This document shows, in pieces, positions 1 to 8,201 of a stretch of 64,000 nt of DNA. The stretch covers positions 711,640 to 775,639 of the forward strand of contig VBAR01000003.1 in the NCBI GenBank assembly GCA_005882315.1, written 5' to 3'. Every line of letters starts with the position of its first letter. Positions within the stretch are counted from its first letter, which is position 1. A model generated the notes under the pieces. The model was given only the letters and a program-made list of their open reading frames with translations, had not been told where the DNA came from and did no database searches. Source of the DNA: Bacteroidota bacterium. Lineage in GTDB: Bacteria; Bacteroidota; Bacteroidia; Chitinophagales; Chitinophagaceae. The translations under genes were made by a program, and so were the position numbers.

Positions 1-2
1 AA

Positions 3-530
3 GAAAAACTATATGCTGTCATTAGTTGGATCATTGTCATCAGCAATATTATTTTCTTCATTTTAATGACTGCATCAACCGGTTTTAAAAAATTCGGACC
101 ACTTATTTATGGATTAGTTACTATAGCTGCGATCATCATTCCCCGTTATTTTAAAAACCCAAAAGAGAAACCAACCTTAACACCTGCTTTTTTCATAATT
201 GCCCTGGCATGGTTCAATACACAATACTGGTGGGTGGCTTTTATCATCTGTGCTTTTGAAATATTGGATTTGATTACGAGAAGAAAGTTGGTCGTTCATG
301 TAAACGAGGAAAAGGTCATGTATCCTTCATTTCCTCAAAAAGAGATCAAATGGTTTGAACTAAGCAATCTCATTCTCAAAGACCGTTTACTGAGTATCGA
401 TTTAAAAAACAACAAACTTTACCAACATGAGATCATCAACGGCGAAAATGATCATGATATAGATGAAAAAGAATTCAACGACTTTTGCAAAGAGCAACTG
501 AATAAAAGCGAACTTTATAAATATAATTGA
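3..530 (+). CDS. Membrane protein, 5' end outside the window
   Basis: The reading frame is open from base 3, so the gene begins before the window; an ATG at 66 exists but lies inside the frame. The codons before it encode a hydrophobic stretch rich in I, V and F, which looks like a transmembrane helix. Two further hydrophobic segments follow (the IYGLVTIAAIII region and the FFIIALAWF to WWVAFIICAF region), then a soluble C-terminal part of about 85 residues with many K and E residues. The layout suggests a small multi-helix membrane protein with a PH-like or otherwise globular tail, but I do not recognise the family. The next 95 bases hold only short imperfect direct repeats (CTGATAAC-like). 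Confidence 0.6.
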   Translation, partial: EKLYAVISWIIVISNIIFFILMTASTGFKKFGPLIYGLVTIAAIIIPRYFKNPKEKPTLTPAFFIIALAWFNTQYWWVAFIICAFEILDLITRRKLVVHVNEEKVMYPSFPQKEIKWFELSNLILKDRLLSIDLKNNKLYQHEIINGENDHDIDEKEFNDFCKEQLNKSELYKYN

Positions 531-625
531 TGAGGTGTCGGGTGCGAGGTATTAGGTGCCGGGATGATAACTGATTTACACCTGATAACTCACAACAGAC
601 ACCGGACAACTGATAACAAACAAAC

Positions 626-1924
626 ATGAACCTCTCTCACTCACCATACATTCTCTATTCTGATGGCAAGGGAAATATTTTCGAAGACCAGTCACTCTAT
701 ACAACCGGCCGTAGCGGATGGGATGCATTTCCTATTCCTGAAGAAGATTGGATCGAATTACCGGATGGTGGTTCACTATACGAATTACCGGGAAGAAAAG
801 GAATTGGGATCGATGTAAAGACGGGTGAAATGCGTTTATGTGAAAAAGGATGGGCTGTTGCTGCATTTATTCCACCGGCACATACAGGATTGTATCTAGC
901 TGCTTATGAATCAGAAAAAGATGCGCCGGTGCTCCCTTTGTTTTGTTATACAGCAACAGGCTGGCATGATAATAAGTTTTATGTACCCGCTGTAAGAATT
1001 GAGCAGGATATAAGACAGGAGTGTTCAGGTTACGATCAAACAAAAATTAAAAGTGGCGCACAGCATTTATTAAAAGCTTATCCGCATAATCGTTTGGTAA
1101 AACACCTGATGGAAAATTGCTGTCTTACTTATAATTGTCCTGCTGCAAGAAACTTTTCATTGGGCAGATGGGAATGCCCGGTACCTGCATCACCTGCATG
1201 CAATGCAAATTGTGTTGGTTGCATTTCTTTACAACCTGACGAAGAACCGATCGTTTCAACACAAGATCGCTTATCATTCAAACCAACAGCAGAGGAAATT
1301 GTTGAGTTTACAGTTCCGCACCTTGAAACAGCGCCATACCCTTTAATAAGTTTTGGCCAGGGATGTGAAGGCGAGCCGTTGCTGATGTGGGATGTTCTCC
1401 GCGATGCAATTATTGAAATAAGAAAACATACAAAGAAAGGAAGCATCAATATCAATACAAATGGTTCTAACCCTGAAGCAGTAAAAGCATTATGCGAAGC
1501 AGGATTAAATTCACTGCGCCTAAGCACTAACTCAGCACGCAGGGAAATTTATATGCCTTACTACCGGCCAAACAATTATGATTTTGATGATATCATTGAA
1601 AGCCTGAAAGTAGTAACCAGTTACGGCGGTTGGACATCTATCAACTATTTTGTTTTCCCTGGCATGACGGATAGTGTTGCTGAATATGAAGCGCTACGCA
1701 AGCTGATTAAAGAAACAGGACTGAAGATGATACAGTGGCGCAATTTTAATATTGACCCGGATTGGTATCTTGGTAAAATTGGTGTAACAGATACCGGCGA
1801 ATGTATGGGAGTAAAACAACTGATGGAACTGTTACGTGAAGAATTCGCTGATCTGAAATTCGGTTACTTCAATCCTTCGATAGAACGCATCAAAGGAAAT
1901 TTTGAAATGGATTTTGCACATTGA
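626..1924 (+). CDS. Radical SAM domain protein
   Basis: A 432-residue protein. The CxxxCxxC signature that binds the 4Fe-4S cluster of radical SAM enzymes is C192-x3-C196-x2-C199, followed by a GEP-type motif (GCEGEPLL) and a strand NINTNGSNPE, both usual in the radical SAM barrel. The cluster motif sits unusually far from the N-terminus: about 190 residues precede it and form a separate domain. Four more cysteines (C165, C166, C171, C184) lie just before the motif and might ligand a second cluster. Many proteins of this type are annotated simply as radical SAM; the substrate is unknown. It stands alone and is followed by hairpins, one of which can act as a terminator. Confidence 0.85.
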   Translation: MNLSHSPYILYSDGKGNIFEDQSLYTTGRSGWDAFPIPEEDWIELPDGGSLYELPGRKGIGIDVKTGEMRLCEKGWAVAAFIPPAHTGLYLAAYESEKDAPVLPLFCYTATGWHDNKFYVPAVRIEQDIRQECSGYDQTKIKSGAQHLLKAYPHNRLVKHLMENCCLTYNCPAARNFSLGRWECPVPASPACNANCVGCISLQPDEEPIVSTQDRLSFKPTAEEIVEFTVPHLETAPYPLISFGQGCEGEPLLMWDVLRDAIIEIRKHTKKGSININTNGSNPEAVKALCEAGLNSLRLSTNSARREIYMPYYRPNNYDFDDIIESLKVVTSYGGWTSINYFVFPGMTDSVAEYEALRKLIKETGLKMIQWRNFNIDPDWYLGKIGVTDTGECMGVKQLMELLREEFADLKFGYFNPSIERIKGNFEMDFAH

Positions 1925-1931
1925 TTTGTTG

Positions 1932-2112
1932 GGGGCTAAAGCCCCGGCATCATACTACATTACTTGTCCCCAGCCTAAAGGCTGGGGCTATTTTTTCATA
2001 CTACTTCAAACATAGTATCCCGCCTGATTAGCTTCTTCGGAAATTTGCCTCAGACTTTAGGCTGGGGATGATATGAATACACAAACCCACATCCGGGGCT
2101 TTAGCCCCGGAT
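1932..2112. repeat. Cluster of GGGGCTTTAGCCCC-type palindromes
   Basis: Three hairpins share a TAAA/TTTA loop: GGGGC-TAAA-GCCCC (1932-1945), CCCCAGCC-TAAA-GGCTGGGG (1968-1987), and a 9-bp stem with a TTTA loop at 2091-2112. A lone arm GGCTGGGG with adjacent CTTTA is at about 2056-2067. This is a REP-like intergenic palindrome cluster. A short relative (CCCC-TTTA-GGGG) is at 33936-33947. Confidence 0.7.
1968..1996 (+). terminator. Probable intrinsic terminator of the radical SAM gene
   Basis: An 8-bp GC-rich stem with a TAAA loop (1968-1987) is followed by CTATTTTTT. It lies 44 bases after the stop codon of the radical SAM gene and may double as one of the repeat palindromes. Confidence 0.55.
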
Positions 2113-2147
2113 GAAATACAACTTAACTACTAACTTCGTCCGCAACA

Positions 2148-3059
2148 ATGCAACATGAACATCATCATAGGCAACAGATATTAACCGGCGTCGGGCTTGC
2201 TGTATTGGCTACTATTATATGGTCAGGCAATTTTATTATAGCAAGAGGTGTAATCAAAGATATTCCCCCCGTTACACTTGCTTTCTATCGCTGGCTTACG
2301 GCCACAATTATCATCGCCCCATTTGCATGGAAGTATTTTTTTACAGAACTAAAGATCATCAAAGAAAGTTTCTGGTTCTTTTTTCTTGCTGCTGTTACAG
2401 GGGTCAGTATGTTCAATACGTTTGTATATGTAGCAGGACATTATTCAAGTGCTATCAATATGGCTATACTTGGCACTTGCTCCTCTCCCATTATGTCAGT
2501 TATTCTTGCAAGAATCTTTCTAAAGGAAAAAATTTCAACATTAAGGATCGTCGGAATGACCGTTTGCGTTCTTGGAGTATTGTTATTGCTAAGTAAAGGA
2601 GACATCCATAATCTTATTTCATTCAGATTTACAAAAGGTGATTGGTGGATATTAGCTGCTGCGCTTTCCTTTGCGATCTATAACACGATGGTAAAAAAGA
2701 AACCAAAGGCAATGCATCCTGCCAATTTTCTTTTCACCGTTTTTCTTTTGGGTACCCTTATTCTTCTTCCGTTCTATTTTTCTGAATTAAACAATAAAGG
2801 CGGCATTGCGGTCAATACTTCAAATATTTTAACGATCCTCTATCTCGGTCTTGGCACATCGGTTATTTGTTTTTATATCTGGAACAAAGCCATTGCAGTA
2901 TTGGGTACGGGAAGAACTGCTTTATTTGGAAACCTGATCCCCGTATTTAGCAGTATTGAAGCCGTTATCATCTTACATGAGCAGTTTAGCTGGATACATA
3001 TTCTCAGTATGATACTTGTATTTGCAGGTATTATTATTACAAACCTGCGATCAGCATGA
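2148..3059 (+). CDS. EamA/DMT-family transporter
   Basis: A 303-residue inner-membrane protein with about ten hydrophobic helices arranged as two repeats, the pattern of the drug/metabolite transporter superfamily with two EamA domains. The first repeat has the typical start LAVLATIIWSGNFIIARG and the second begins near WWILAAALSFAIYNTMV. A short His-rich N-terminus (HEHHHRQQ) precedes the first helix. The substrate cannot be told. The MFS transporter begins 60 bases downstream on the same strand, so the two may share a transcript. Confidence 0.87.
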   Translation: MQHEHHHRQQILTGVGLAVLATIIWSGNFIIARGVIKDIPPVTLAFYRWLTATIIIAPFAWKYFFTELKIIKESFWFFFLAAVTGVSMFNTFVYVAGHYSSAINMAILGTCSSPIMSVILARIFLKEKISTLRIVGMTVCVLGVLLLLSKGDIHNLISFRFTKGDWWILAAALSFAIYNTMVKKKPKAMHPANFLFTVFLLGTLILLPFYFSELNNKGGIAVNTSNILTILYLGLGTSVICFYIWNKAIAVLGTGRTALFGNLIPVFSSIEAVIILHEQFSWIHILSMILVFAGIIITNLRSA

Positions 3060-3119
3060 GCATCATTTTTCAGTTCATTTATTACATCAATACTATATTT
3101 ACATTTATCAAACAAACTG

Positions 3120-4304
3120 TTGAGAAAAAACGCCAAACATATTCTGCCATTAATTGTTCTTTCGCAATTTGCGGGAACATCTCTTTGGTTTACAGGCAAT
3201 GCAGTTTTACCGGAGTTAAAACAATCATTGCAGTTGAGTCAATATGCAATAAGTTTAGTTACATCAGCTGTTATGATTGGATTTATAATAGGAACATTGG
3301 TGTTTGCATTCTTTTCGCTTGCAGATCGTTTCTCTCCTGTAAAATTATTTTTTATCAGTTCGTTACTGGGTGCATTTTCTAATTTACTGGTTGTATGGTT
3401 TGCAACAGATGGAAATTCTTTATTCTTTTTTCGATTCCTCACAGGTTTTTTTATTGCGGGTATTTACCCGGTAGGAATGAAAATAGCAGCCGACTGGTAT
3501 GAAAAAGGTTTAGGTAAAGCGATGGGCTTTTTATTAGGTGCATTGATTTTTGGTACAGCTTTTCCGCATTTGCTAAAAAACCGTGAGTTTGATCTGCCCT
3601 GGAAAACGGTTTTATATATCACATCACTCTTTGCTGTTGCAGGTGGATTAATGATGATCCTGTTTGTTGGCAACGGCCCCTATAGAAAAAGATCAGGCGG
3701 TTTTAGATGGGATGCATTTGGAAAAATATTTGGTTCAAAAAAATGGAGACAATCTGCTATCGGTTATTTCGGACATATGTGGGAACTCTATGCGTTCTGG
3801 GGTTTTTTGCCGCTGATGCTTGAGTTGTATGCAACGAAAAACAAACAGTCACTGGATATTTCGTTTATCTGTTTTTTAGTAATTGCGACCGGTGCAATAG
3901 GAAGTATTGTTGGAGGATATTTATCAGTTAAAGTTGGTAGTGCTAAAGTAGCATTCGTTGCATTGCTCATATCTGGTATCTGTTGTTTTTTATCTCCATT
4001 CATTTATTCATTACCGCTCCTGGTTTTTCTTGCATTTTTATTTATCTGGGGATTTACAGTTGTACCCGACTCGCCGCAACTTTCAACACTGGTAGCACAA
4101 TATGCACCGGAAGAATTACGAGGAACTGCACTTACTATTTATAATTCAATAGGGTTTGCTATCACTACTATTAGTCTTTATGTTTTTGATCGGCTCTTTC
4201 ACTCCAGTGGTTTTTTAAGCGGCGGAAATACTTTTGCAATACTCGGCCTTGGAGCATTAGTGGGTTTGCCAAGTGTGTTGCGGTTACTTAACAAATCAGA
4301 TTAA
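3120..4304 (+). CDS. Major facilitator superfamily transporter
   Basis: A 394-residue inner-membrane protein with about twelve hydrophobic segments and an MFS-like A-motif region after helix 2 (ADRFSPVK in place of the usual G-x3-DR-x-GR). The start is a TTG codon; no ATG near this point keeps the first helix (HILPLIVLSQFAGTSLWF). The conserved GIYPVGMKIAADW stretch after helix 4 is like that of MFS members annotated as nitrate/nitrite or cyanate-type, but this does not fix the substrate. The SDR gene follows after 3 bases, so the two are almost certainly co-transcribed. Confidence 0.87.
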   Translation: MRKNAKHILPLIVLSQFAGTSLWFTGNAVLPELKQSLQLSQYAISLVTSAVMIGFIIGTLVFAFFSLADRFSPVKLFFISSLLGAFSNLLVVWFATDGNSLFFFRFLTGFFIAGIYPVGMKIAADWYEKGLGKAMGFLLGALIFGTAFPHLLKNREFDLPWKTVLYITSLFAVAGGLMMILFVGNGPYRKRSGGFRWDAFGKIFGSKKWRQSAIGYFGHMWELYAFWGFLPLMLELYATKNKQSLDISFICFLVIATGAIGSIVGGYLSVKVGSAKVAFVALLISGICCFLSPFIYSLPLLVFLAFLFIWGFTVVPDSPQLSTLVAQYAPEELRGTALTIYNSIGFAITTISLYVFDRLFHSSGFLSGGNTFAILGLGALVGLPSVLRLLNKSD

Positions 4305-4307
4305 AAA

Positions 4308-5021
4308 ATGAAAATCATTATTGTTGGCGCCACATCAGGTATAGGCAGAAGAATGGCAGAGTTGTATGCAGCAAAAGGATATAAGGTTGGTATCACAGGC
4401 AGGCGTAATGAATTGCTAAATGAAATACAACAGCAATTTCCAACATTGATCGAAACTGAGTGCTTTGATGTTAGAGGCAATGAAAACATTTCAAAACTGG
4501 AATCGCTGATAAATAAATTGGGTGGGTTGGATATCCTTGTTTATAGTTCAGGCATTGGCGAGCCAAGTAAGGAACTGGACTGGCAACTGGATAAAATGAC
4601 TGTTAATATAAATGTGAACGGGTTTATAGAGATCTCGAACTGGGCTTTTAATTATTTTGTCAAACAAGGCCATGGCCGTTTGGCCACTCTTTCATCTATT
4701 GCATCACATCGCGGCAATAGCTGGGCGCCTGCTTATAGTGCTTCAAAGGCTTTTCAAAGCAACTACTTTGAAGGGCTGGCAATCAAGGCTTTTCGCATGA
4801 AAAAAGATATCGGAATTACGAGAATAGAGCCCGGTTTTGTAAATACAAAAATGGCAAAGGGCAATAAAGTATTCTGGAGTGTTCCGCTTGAAAAAGCCAG
4901 CCTTCAAATCCTGGATGCCATTGAAAAAAAGAAACGCCGGGTGTATATCAGCAAACGCTGGTGGCTGATTGGAAAGCTCATGAAACTCCTCCCTTTCTGG
5001 CTCTATAAAAGGTTCGGGTAA
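4308..5021 (+). CDS. Short-chain dehydrogenase/reductase (SDR)
   Basis: A 237-residue classical SDR. The dinucleotide-binding motif is G7-x3-G11-I-G13 in GATSGIG at the N-terminus; R32-R33 after strand 2 favour NADP(H) over NAD(H). The catalytic residues are visible as S129/S130 and Y143-x3-K147 (YSASK). A C-terminal hydrophobic/basic tail (LIGKLMKLLPFWLYKRF) may associate with the membrane. It lies 3 bases after the MFS gene. The substrate is unknown. Confidence 0.9.
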   Translation: MKIIIVGATSGIGRRMAELYAAKGYKVGITGRRNELLNEIQQQFPTLIETECFDVRGNENISKLESLINKLGGLDILVYSSGIGEPSKELDWQLDKMTVNINVNGFIEISNWAFNYFVKQGHGRLATLSSIASHRGNSWAPAYSASKAFQSNYFEGLAIKAFRMKKDIGITRIEPGFVNTKMAKGNKVFWSVPLEKASLQILDAIEKKKRRVYISKRWWLIGKLMKLLPFWLYKRFG

Positions 5022-5180
5022 TTGCCACATAGAAGTAATGCTGATGAACGGAGCGTCGCAAGTAAAGCATCATAGTAGCATTACAGCCCGTTATCAAAAA
5101 ATTAACATTAATTATCAGCGTCTGCAGACAAGTTGCACAGGCTTTGCATCGTTCTATCAACAGGTGTGAACAAGAATGAC

Positions 5181-5211
5181 TTGAACTCAAAAATCCACCT
5201 TGTTACATTTG
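5181..5211 (+). promoter_or_regulatory. Bacteroidota-type promoter for the TonB-like gene
   Basis: TTG at 5181-5183 and TACATTTG at 5204-5211 are separated by 20 bases, matching the Bacteroidota consensus TTG-N19-21-TAnnTTTG. Transcription would begin near 5216, after the first possible ATG (5213), which supports the ATG at 5234 as the translation start. Confidence 0.65.
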
Positions 5212-5233
5212 TATGAACTACTACGCAACCACA

Positions 5234-6079
5234 ATGTCACAGACTTTTGAAAAAGAAAAGAACAGGCGGGCTACATTGATCACAGCAGGCTTTGCTGCGT
5301 CATTAGTACTCATCATGTTTTTGTGGAAATGGAAGTTGCCCGATCTGCAGGCGTTGTTACCACAGGGAGAATTTATTGAGATCAACTTAGGTGTTGATGA
5401 TTTCGGTTCAGGTACCGATCAGCCGATGACACCGGGTGATCCTGCACCTCAGCAACAGATCGCTTATACTCCTGTTGCAGCTCCCGAAAAATCTGAGTCG
5501 GATGATGCAAAAGATATTGAAGAAGATGTGGCAGAGAAAGAAGCACCGAAAGTTTTTAAGCCGGCTGTTACAAAACCTGAAGCAAAAGAAATAAACAAAG
5601 AAAATAAAGTTGTAAAGGTTACTCCTAAACCAACACCACCTGCACCACCTCAGCCTAAAAAAGGTGCGCAAATGACAAGTACAAGAGGTGGCAGTGGTAG
5701 TGGTGGAAATGGGGCTGAGACTTATCAAAAAGGAACTGGTGAAGGTATAGCAGGTGGTCGTGGTGATCAGGGTGTGCCGGGTGGTTCACCAACGGGAACA
5801 GTCTATACTGGTACACCAAAAAACGTAGGTGTTAGAGTTATAAGCATGTCTGGAGCAAATTTTGAAGATGATTTTAATGAAAGTGGTAAGGTAGCATTAG
5901 ATATTGTTGTAGATGCTAACGGTAAAATAATCTCGTCGACTTTTCAACCCAGAGGTTCCACTTTGAGTAATAGAACTCAAATTGACATTGCAAAACGCAG
6001 GGCAACACAATTGACTTATCCTAAATATCCAGAAGGTGCAAAAACAACAATAGTATTTGATTTCAAAGTCAAAGGATAG
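5234..6079 (+). CDS. TonB-like energy transducer protein
   Basis: About 281 residues from the ATG at 5234; an upstream ATG at 5213 is disfavoured because the promoter would place the transcript start after it. The order of parts is a short cytoplasmic N-terminus, one transmembrane helix (about residues 13-33), an acidic segment, a Pro/Lys-rich linker (KVTPKPTPPAPPQPKK), a Gly-rich stretch, and a C-terminal region with the VALDIVVDANGKI pattern seen in TonB C-terminal domains. It probably spans the periplasm and passes proton-motive energy to outer-membrane receptors. No exbB or exbD gene is adjacent. It may instead be a TonB-like protein of unknown role. Confidence 0.7.
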   Translation: MSQTFEKEKNRRATLITAGFAASLVLIMFLWKWKLPDLQALLPQGEFIEINLGVDDFGSGTDQPMTPGDPAPQQQIAYTPVAAPEKSESDDAKDIEEDVAEKEAPKVFKPAVTKPEAKEINKENKVVKVTPKPTPPAPPQPKKGAQMTSTRGGSGSGGNGAETYQKGTGEGIAGGRGDQGVPGGSPTGTVYTGTPKNVGVRVISMSGANFEDDFNESGKVALDIVVDANGKIISSTFQPRGSTLSNRTQIDIAKRRATQLTYPKYPEGAKTTIVFDFKVKG

Positions 6080-6101
6080 GTTCAGGAAATATTTCATTTG
6101 A

Positions 6102-6139
6102 AATGGCATCTCATTAATCGGGATGCCATTCTTATTTTT
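6102..6139 (+). terminator. Intrinsic terminator after the TonB-like gene
   Basis: Stem AATGGCATC (6102-6110) pairs with GATGCCATT (6122-6130) and is followed by CTTATTTTT. It lies 22 bases after the stop codon at 6079. Confidence 0.75.
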
Positions 6140-6144
6140 GCTTG

Positions 6145-6342
6145 ATGAATGGACTTTACTATTTAAGATGGCCGTTAATTATTTTTCTTATAGGCTTCCT
6201 TATACGTTTTACAGGCATATTGTTTAAAATCAGGCATTGGCCAAGCGCCGATGAAATGATAACCATTGGTTCTATAATCTGCGGAATCGGAATTGTATTT
6301 GGTATCATTAAGATCGCAGTTGTCAAAAAGCCTGAACAATGA
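6145..6342 (+). CDS. Small two-helix membrane protein, GldL-like motif
   Basis: A 65-residue protein from the ATG at 6145 (a TTG one codon earlier is also possible). Two hydrophobic helices flank the motif FKIRHWPSADEM, which resembles the conserved K-x-x-HWP segment between the two helices of the gliding-motility/T9SS motor protein GldL. It has only the membrane part and none of the long cytoplasmic region of GldL, so it is a small relative, not GldL itself. Its stop codon overlaps the start of folC by 4 bases (ATGA), so translation of the two is coupled. Confidence 0.65.
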   Translation: MNGLYYLRWPLIIFLIGFLIRFTGILFKIRHWPSADEMITIGSIICGIGIVFGIIKIAVVKKPEQ

Positions 6343-7670
6343 ACTACCAGCAAACAATAGATTATTTGTTTACCCGTCTGCCCATGTTCAGCCGGATAGG
6401 CGCTGCTGCATTTAAGAAAGACCTTACGAATACGTTACGGCTTTGTGAGTTTCTTGGTAATCCGCATCAGAAATTTAAATCAGTTCACATTGCCGGTACA
6501 AATGGTAAAGGTTCTGTAAGCCATATGCTGGCTGCTGTTCTTCATTCGGCTGGTTATAAAACAGGATTATATACTTCGCCACATTTAAAAGATTTCAGGG
6601 AAAGAATTAAATGCTCTGGTATGGGCAGACTGGAAATGATCGACAAGGATTTTGTAATTGAGTTTACAGAAAGGATCAAACCGTTGATCGAAGAAATTGA
6701 ACCAAGCTTTTTTGAGATCACTGTTGCAATGGCTTTTGAATATTTTGTACAGCAAAAAGTAGATATCGCTGTGATCGAAGTTGGGCTGGGTGGAAGATTT
6801 GATAGTACAAATATTATTACTCCGGAACTTTCCGTGATCACAAATATCGGCTGGGATCATATGAATATACTTGGAAATTCGCTGGAGGAGATCGCTTTTG
6901 AAAAAGCGGGTATCATAAAAGAAAATATCCCGGTTGTTATTGGTGAGACGATCCCTGTTACTAAACCCATATTTGAAAAAATAGCTGCAGAGAAAAATAG
7001 CGAATTACATTTTGCAGCAGAAAAAAGAAGTGCAACAGAATGGAAATGGGAGAAACATGAACTGATCACAGAAGTACAGGAGAAAAATAAAACTGATCAT
7101 AAAGAATATCATCTTGATCTGCCGGGTATTTATCAATCTAAAAATTTATTAACTGTACTTGAAGCCTGTTCAGTTTTGCGTGAAAAGTATTACAAGATTG
7201 ATGAGCCTGTAATTAAACAGGCTTTACACAAAACAAAAAAGATCACGGGGCTTCATGGAAGATGGGAACTAATACATGAACATCCAACTGTTGTATTGGA
7301 TGTAGGACATAATGAAGATGGCATTAAACAAATTGTACAGCAACTTGAACTCACCACTTATCGTCAACTGCATATTATAACCGGTTTTGTTAAAGATAAA
7401 GAAGTGGAAAAAGTTTTAGCACTCCTTCCTCATGCTGCTCGTTATTATTTTACCCAGGCTCAAATACCCAGAGCATTGCCTGCTGAACAACTGAAAGAAA
7501 AAGCTGCGGAATTCAATTTGAAAGGAGAAGCTTATCCCGATGTAAATACGGCATTGAAACATGCTTTAAATAAAGCTCATAAAGACGATCTCATTCTTGT
7601 TTGCGGGAGTGTGTTTCTTGTTGGAGAAGTCAATACTTTAGCTCATGCATTTTTTCCAATGCATACATAA
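6339..7670 (+). CDS. folC: Folylpolyglutamate synthase / dihydrofolate synthase
   Basis: A 443-residue Mur-ligase-type enzyme that adds glutamate to folates (or glutamate to dihydropteroate) in the cytoplasm using ATP. The ATP-binding P-loop is G53-TNGKG-S59 in HIAGTNGKGSVSHML, followed by the FolC-type YTSPHL segment, the VIEVGLGGRFDSTN motif, ITNIGWDHMNILG, and the C-terminal HGRWE and DVGHNEDG motifs. Length and motif order fit the family. The 3' end overlaps the convergent Nudix gene by 41 bases. Confidence 0.95.
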   Translation: MNYQQTIDYLFTRLPMFSRIGAAAFKKDLTNTLRLCEFLGNPHQKFKSVHIAGTNGKGSVSHMLAAVLHSAGYKTGLYTSPHLKDFRERIKCSGMGRLEMIDKDFVIEFTERIKPLIEEIEPSFFEITVAMAFEYFVQQKVDIAVIEVGLGGRFDSTNIITPELSVITNIGWDHMNILGNSLEEIAFEKAGIIKENIPVVIGETIPVTKPIFEKIAAEKNSELHFAAEKRSATEWKWEKHELITEVQEKNKTDHKEYHLDLPGIYQSKNLLTVLEACSVLREKYYKIDEPVIKQALHKTKKITGLHGRWELIHEHPTVVLDVGHNEDGIKQIVQQLELTTYRQLHIITGFVKDKEVEKVLALLPHAARYYFTQAQIPRALPAEQLKEKAAEFNLKGEAYPDVNTALKHALNKAHKDDLILVCGSVFLVGEVNTLAHAFFPMHT

Positions 7671-8187
7671 TGCAGGTAACATGCATTGACTGAACAATCT
7701 TTTTATCTTTCAGCAATTGCTTCACTTCATCTACAGACAATAATTCAACTTCTATTTCTTCATTGCCATCCAGTTCCTGTTTACTTGTAAGTTTGCCGCC
7801 CCTGGCCAGGAACATATGCATGAGGTTATTATTGGTGGAAGGATTAGCAGAGGTTGGGCCAAGATATTCAAATGAAGAGAATGTATAGCCTGTTTCTTCT
7901 TTCAGCTCTCTTGCAATTGCCTCTTCAAAATTTTTATCTGTATCATCAACACAACCGCCGGGAATTTCAATACAGGTTTCACCTAAGGCATGACGATATT
8001 GCTTCACCATTATTATTCTTCCGTCATCCGTTACAGGCACTGCGGTAACCCAGGTAGGGAATTCATACACATAATAAGGATCGATGATCTTTCCTCCAGG
8101 TGTTTCGCATTTATCTTTTCTTACTTTAAACCACAGATCGCTGAAGAGATATTCGGATTTAAGAATTTTCCAGTTCAAGTCACTCAT
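7630..8187 (-). CDS. Nudix hydrolase, ADP-ribose pyrophosphatase type
   Basis: A 185-residue cytoplasmic protein that should hydrolyse a nucleoside diphosphate linked to another group. The Nudix box is recognisable as GGCVDDTD...RELKEETGY, with the metal-binding RE-x2-EE core intact; the first half has one extra residue and D where E is usual. The preceding strands (TWVTAVPVTDDGRIIMVKQYRH) and the IPGG before the box fit the ADP-sugar pyrophosphatase branch. It lies 14 bases downstream of the S33 peptidase gene on the same strand, so they may be co-transcribed, and it overlaps folC tail to tail. Confidence 0.88.
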   Translation of the reverse strand: MSDLNWKILKSEYLFSDLWFKVRKDKCETPGGKIIDPYYVYEFPTWVTAVPVTDDGRIIMVKQYRHALGETCIEIPGGCVDDTDKNFEEAIARELKEETGYTFSSFEYLGPTSANPSTNNNLMHMFLARGGKLTSKQELDGNEEIEVELLSVDEVKQLLKDKKIVQSMHVTCIMYALEKMHELKY

Positions 8188-8201
8188 TAAGTATAGAATT
8201 G

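Noticed and set aside
1129..1527. Minus-strand frame of 132 codons inside the radical SAM gene
   Set aside because: It lies fully inside a gene with clear motifs on the plus strand and its translation has no recognisable domain.
4978..5190. A minus-strand 70-codon frame in the gap before the TonB-like gene
   Set aside because: It overlaps the end of the SDR gene, has a Cys/His-rich low-quality translation and no neighbours that would explain it.
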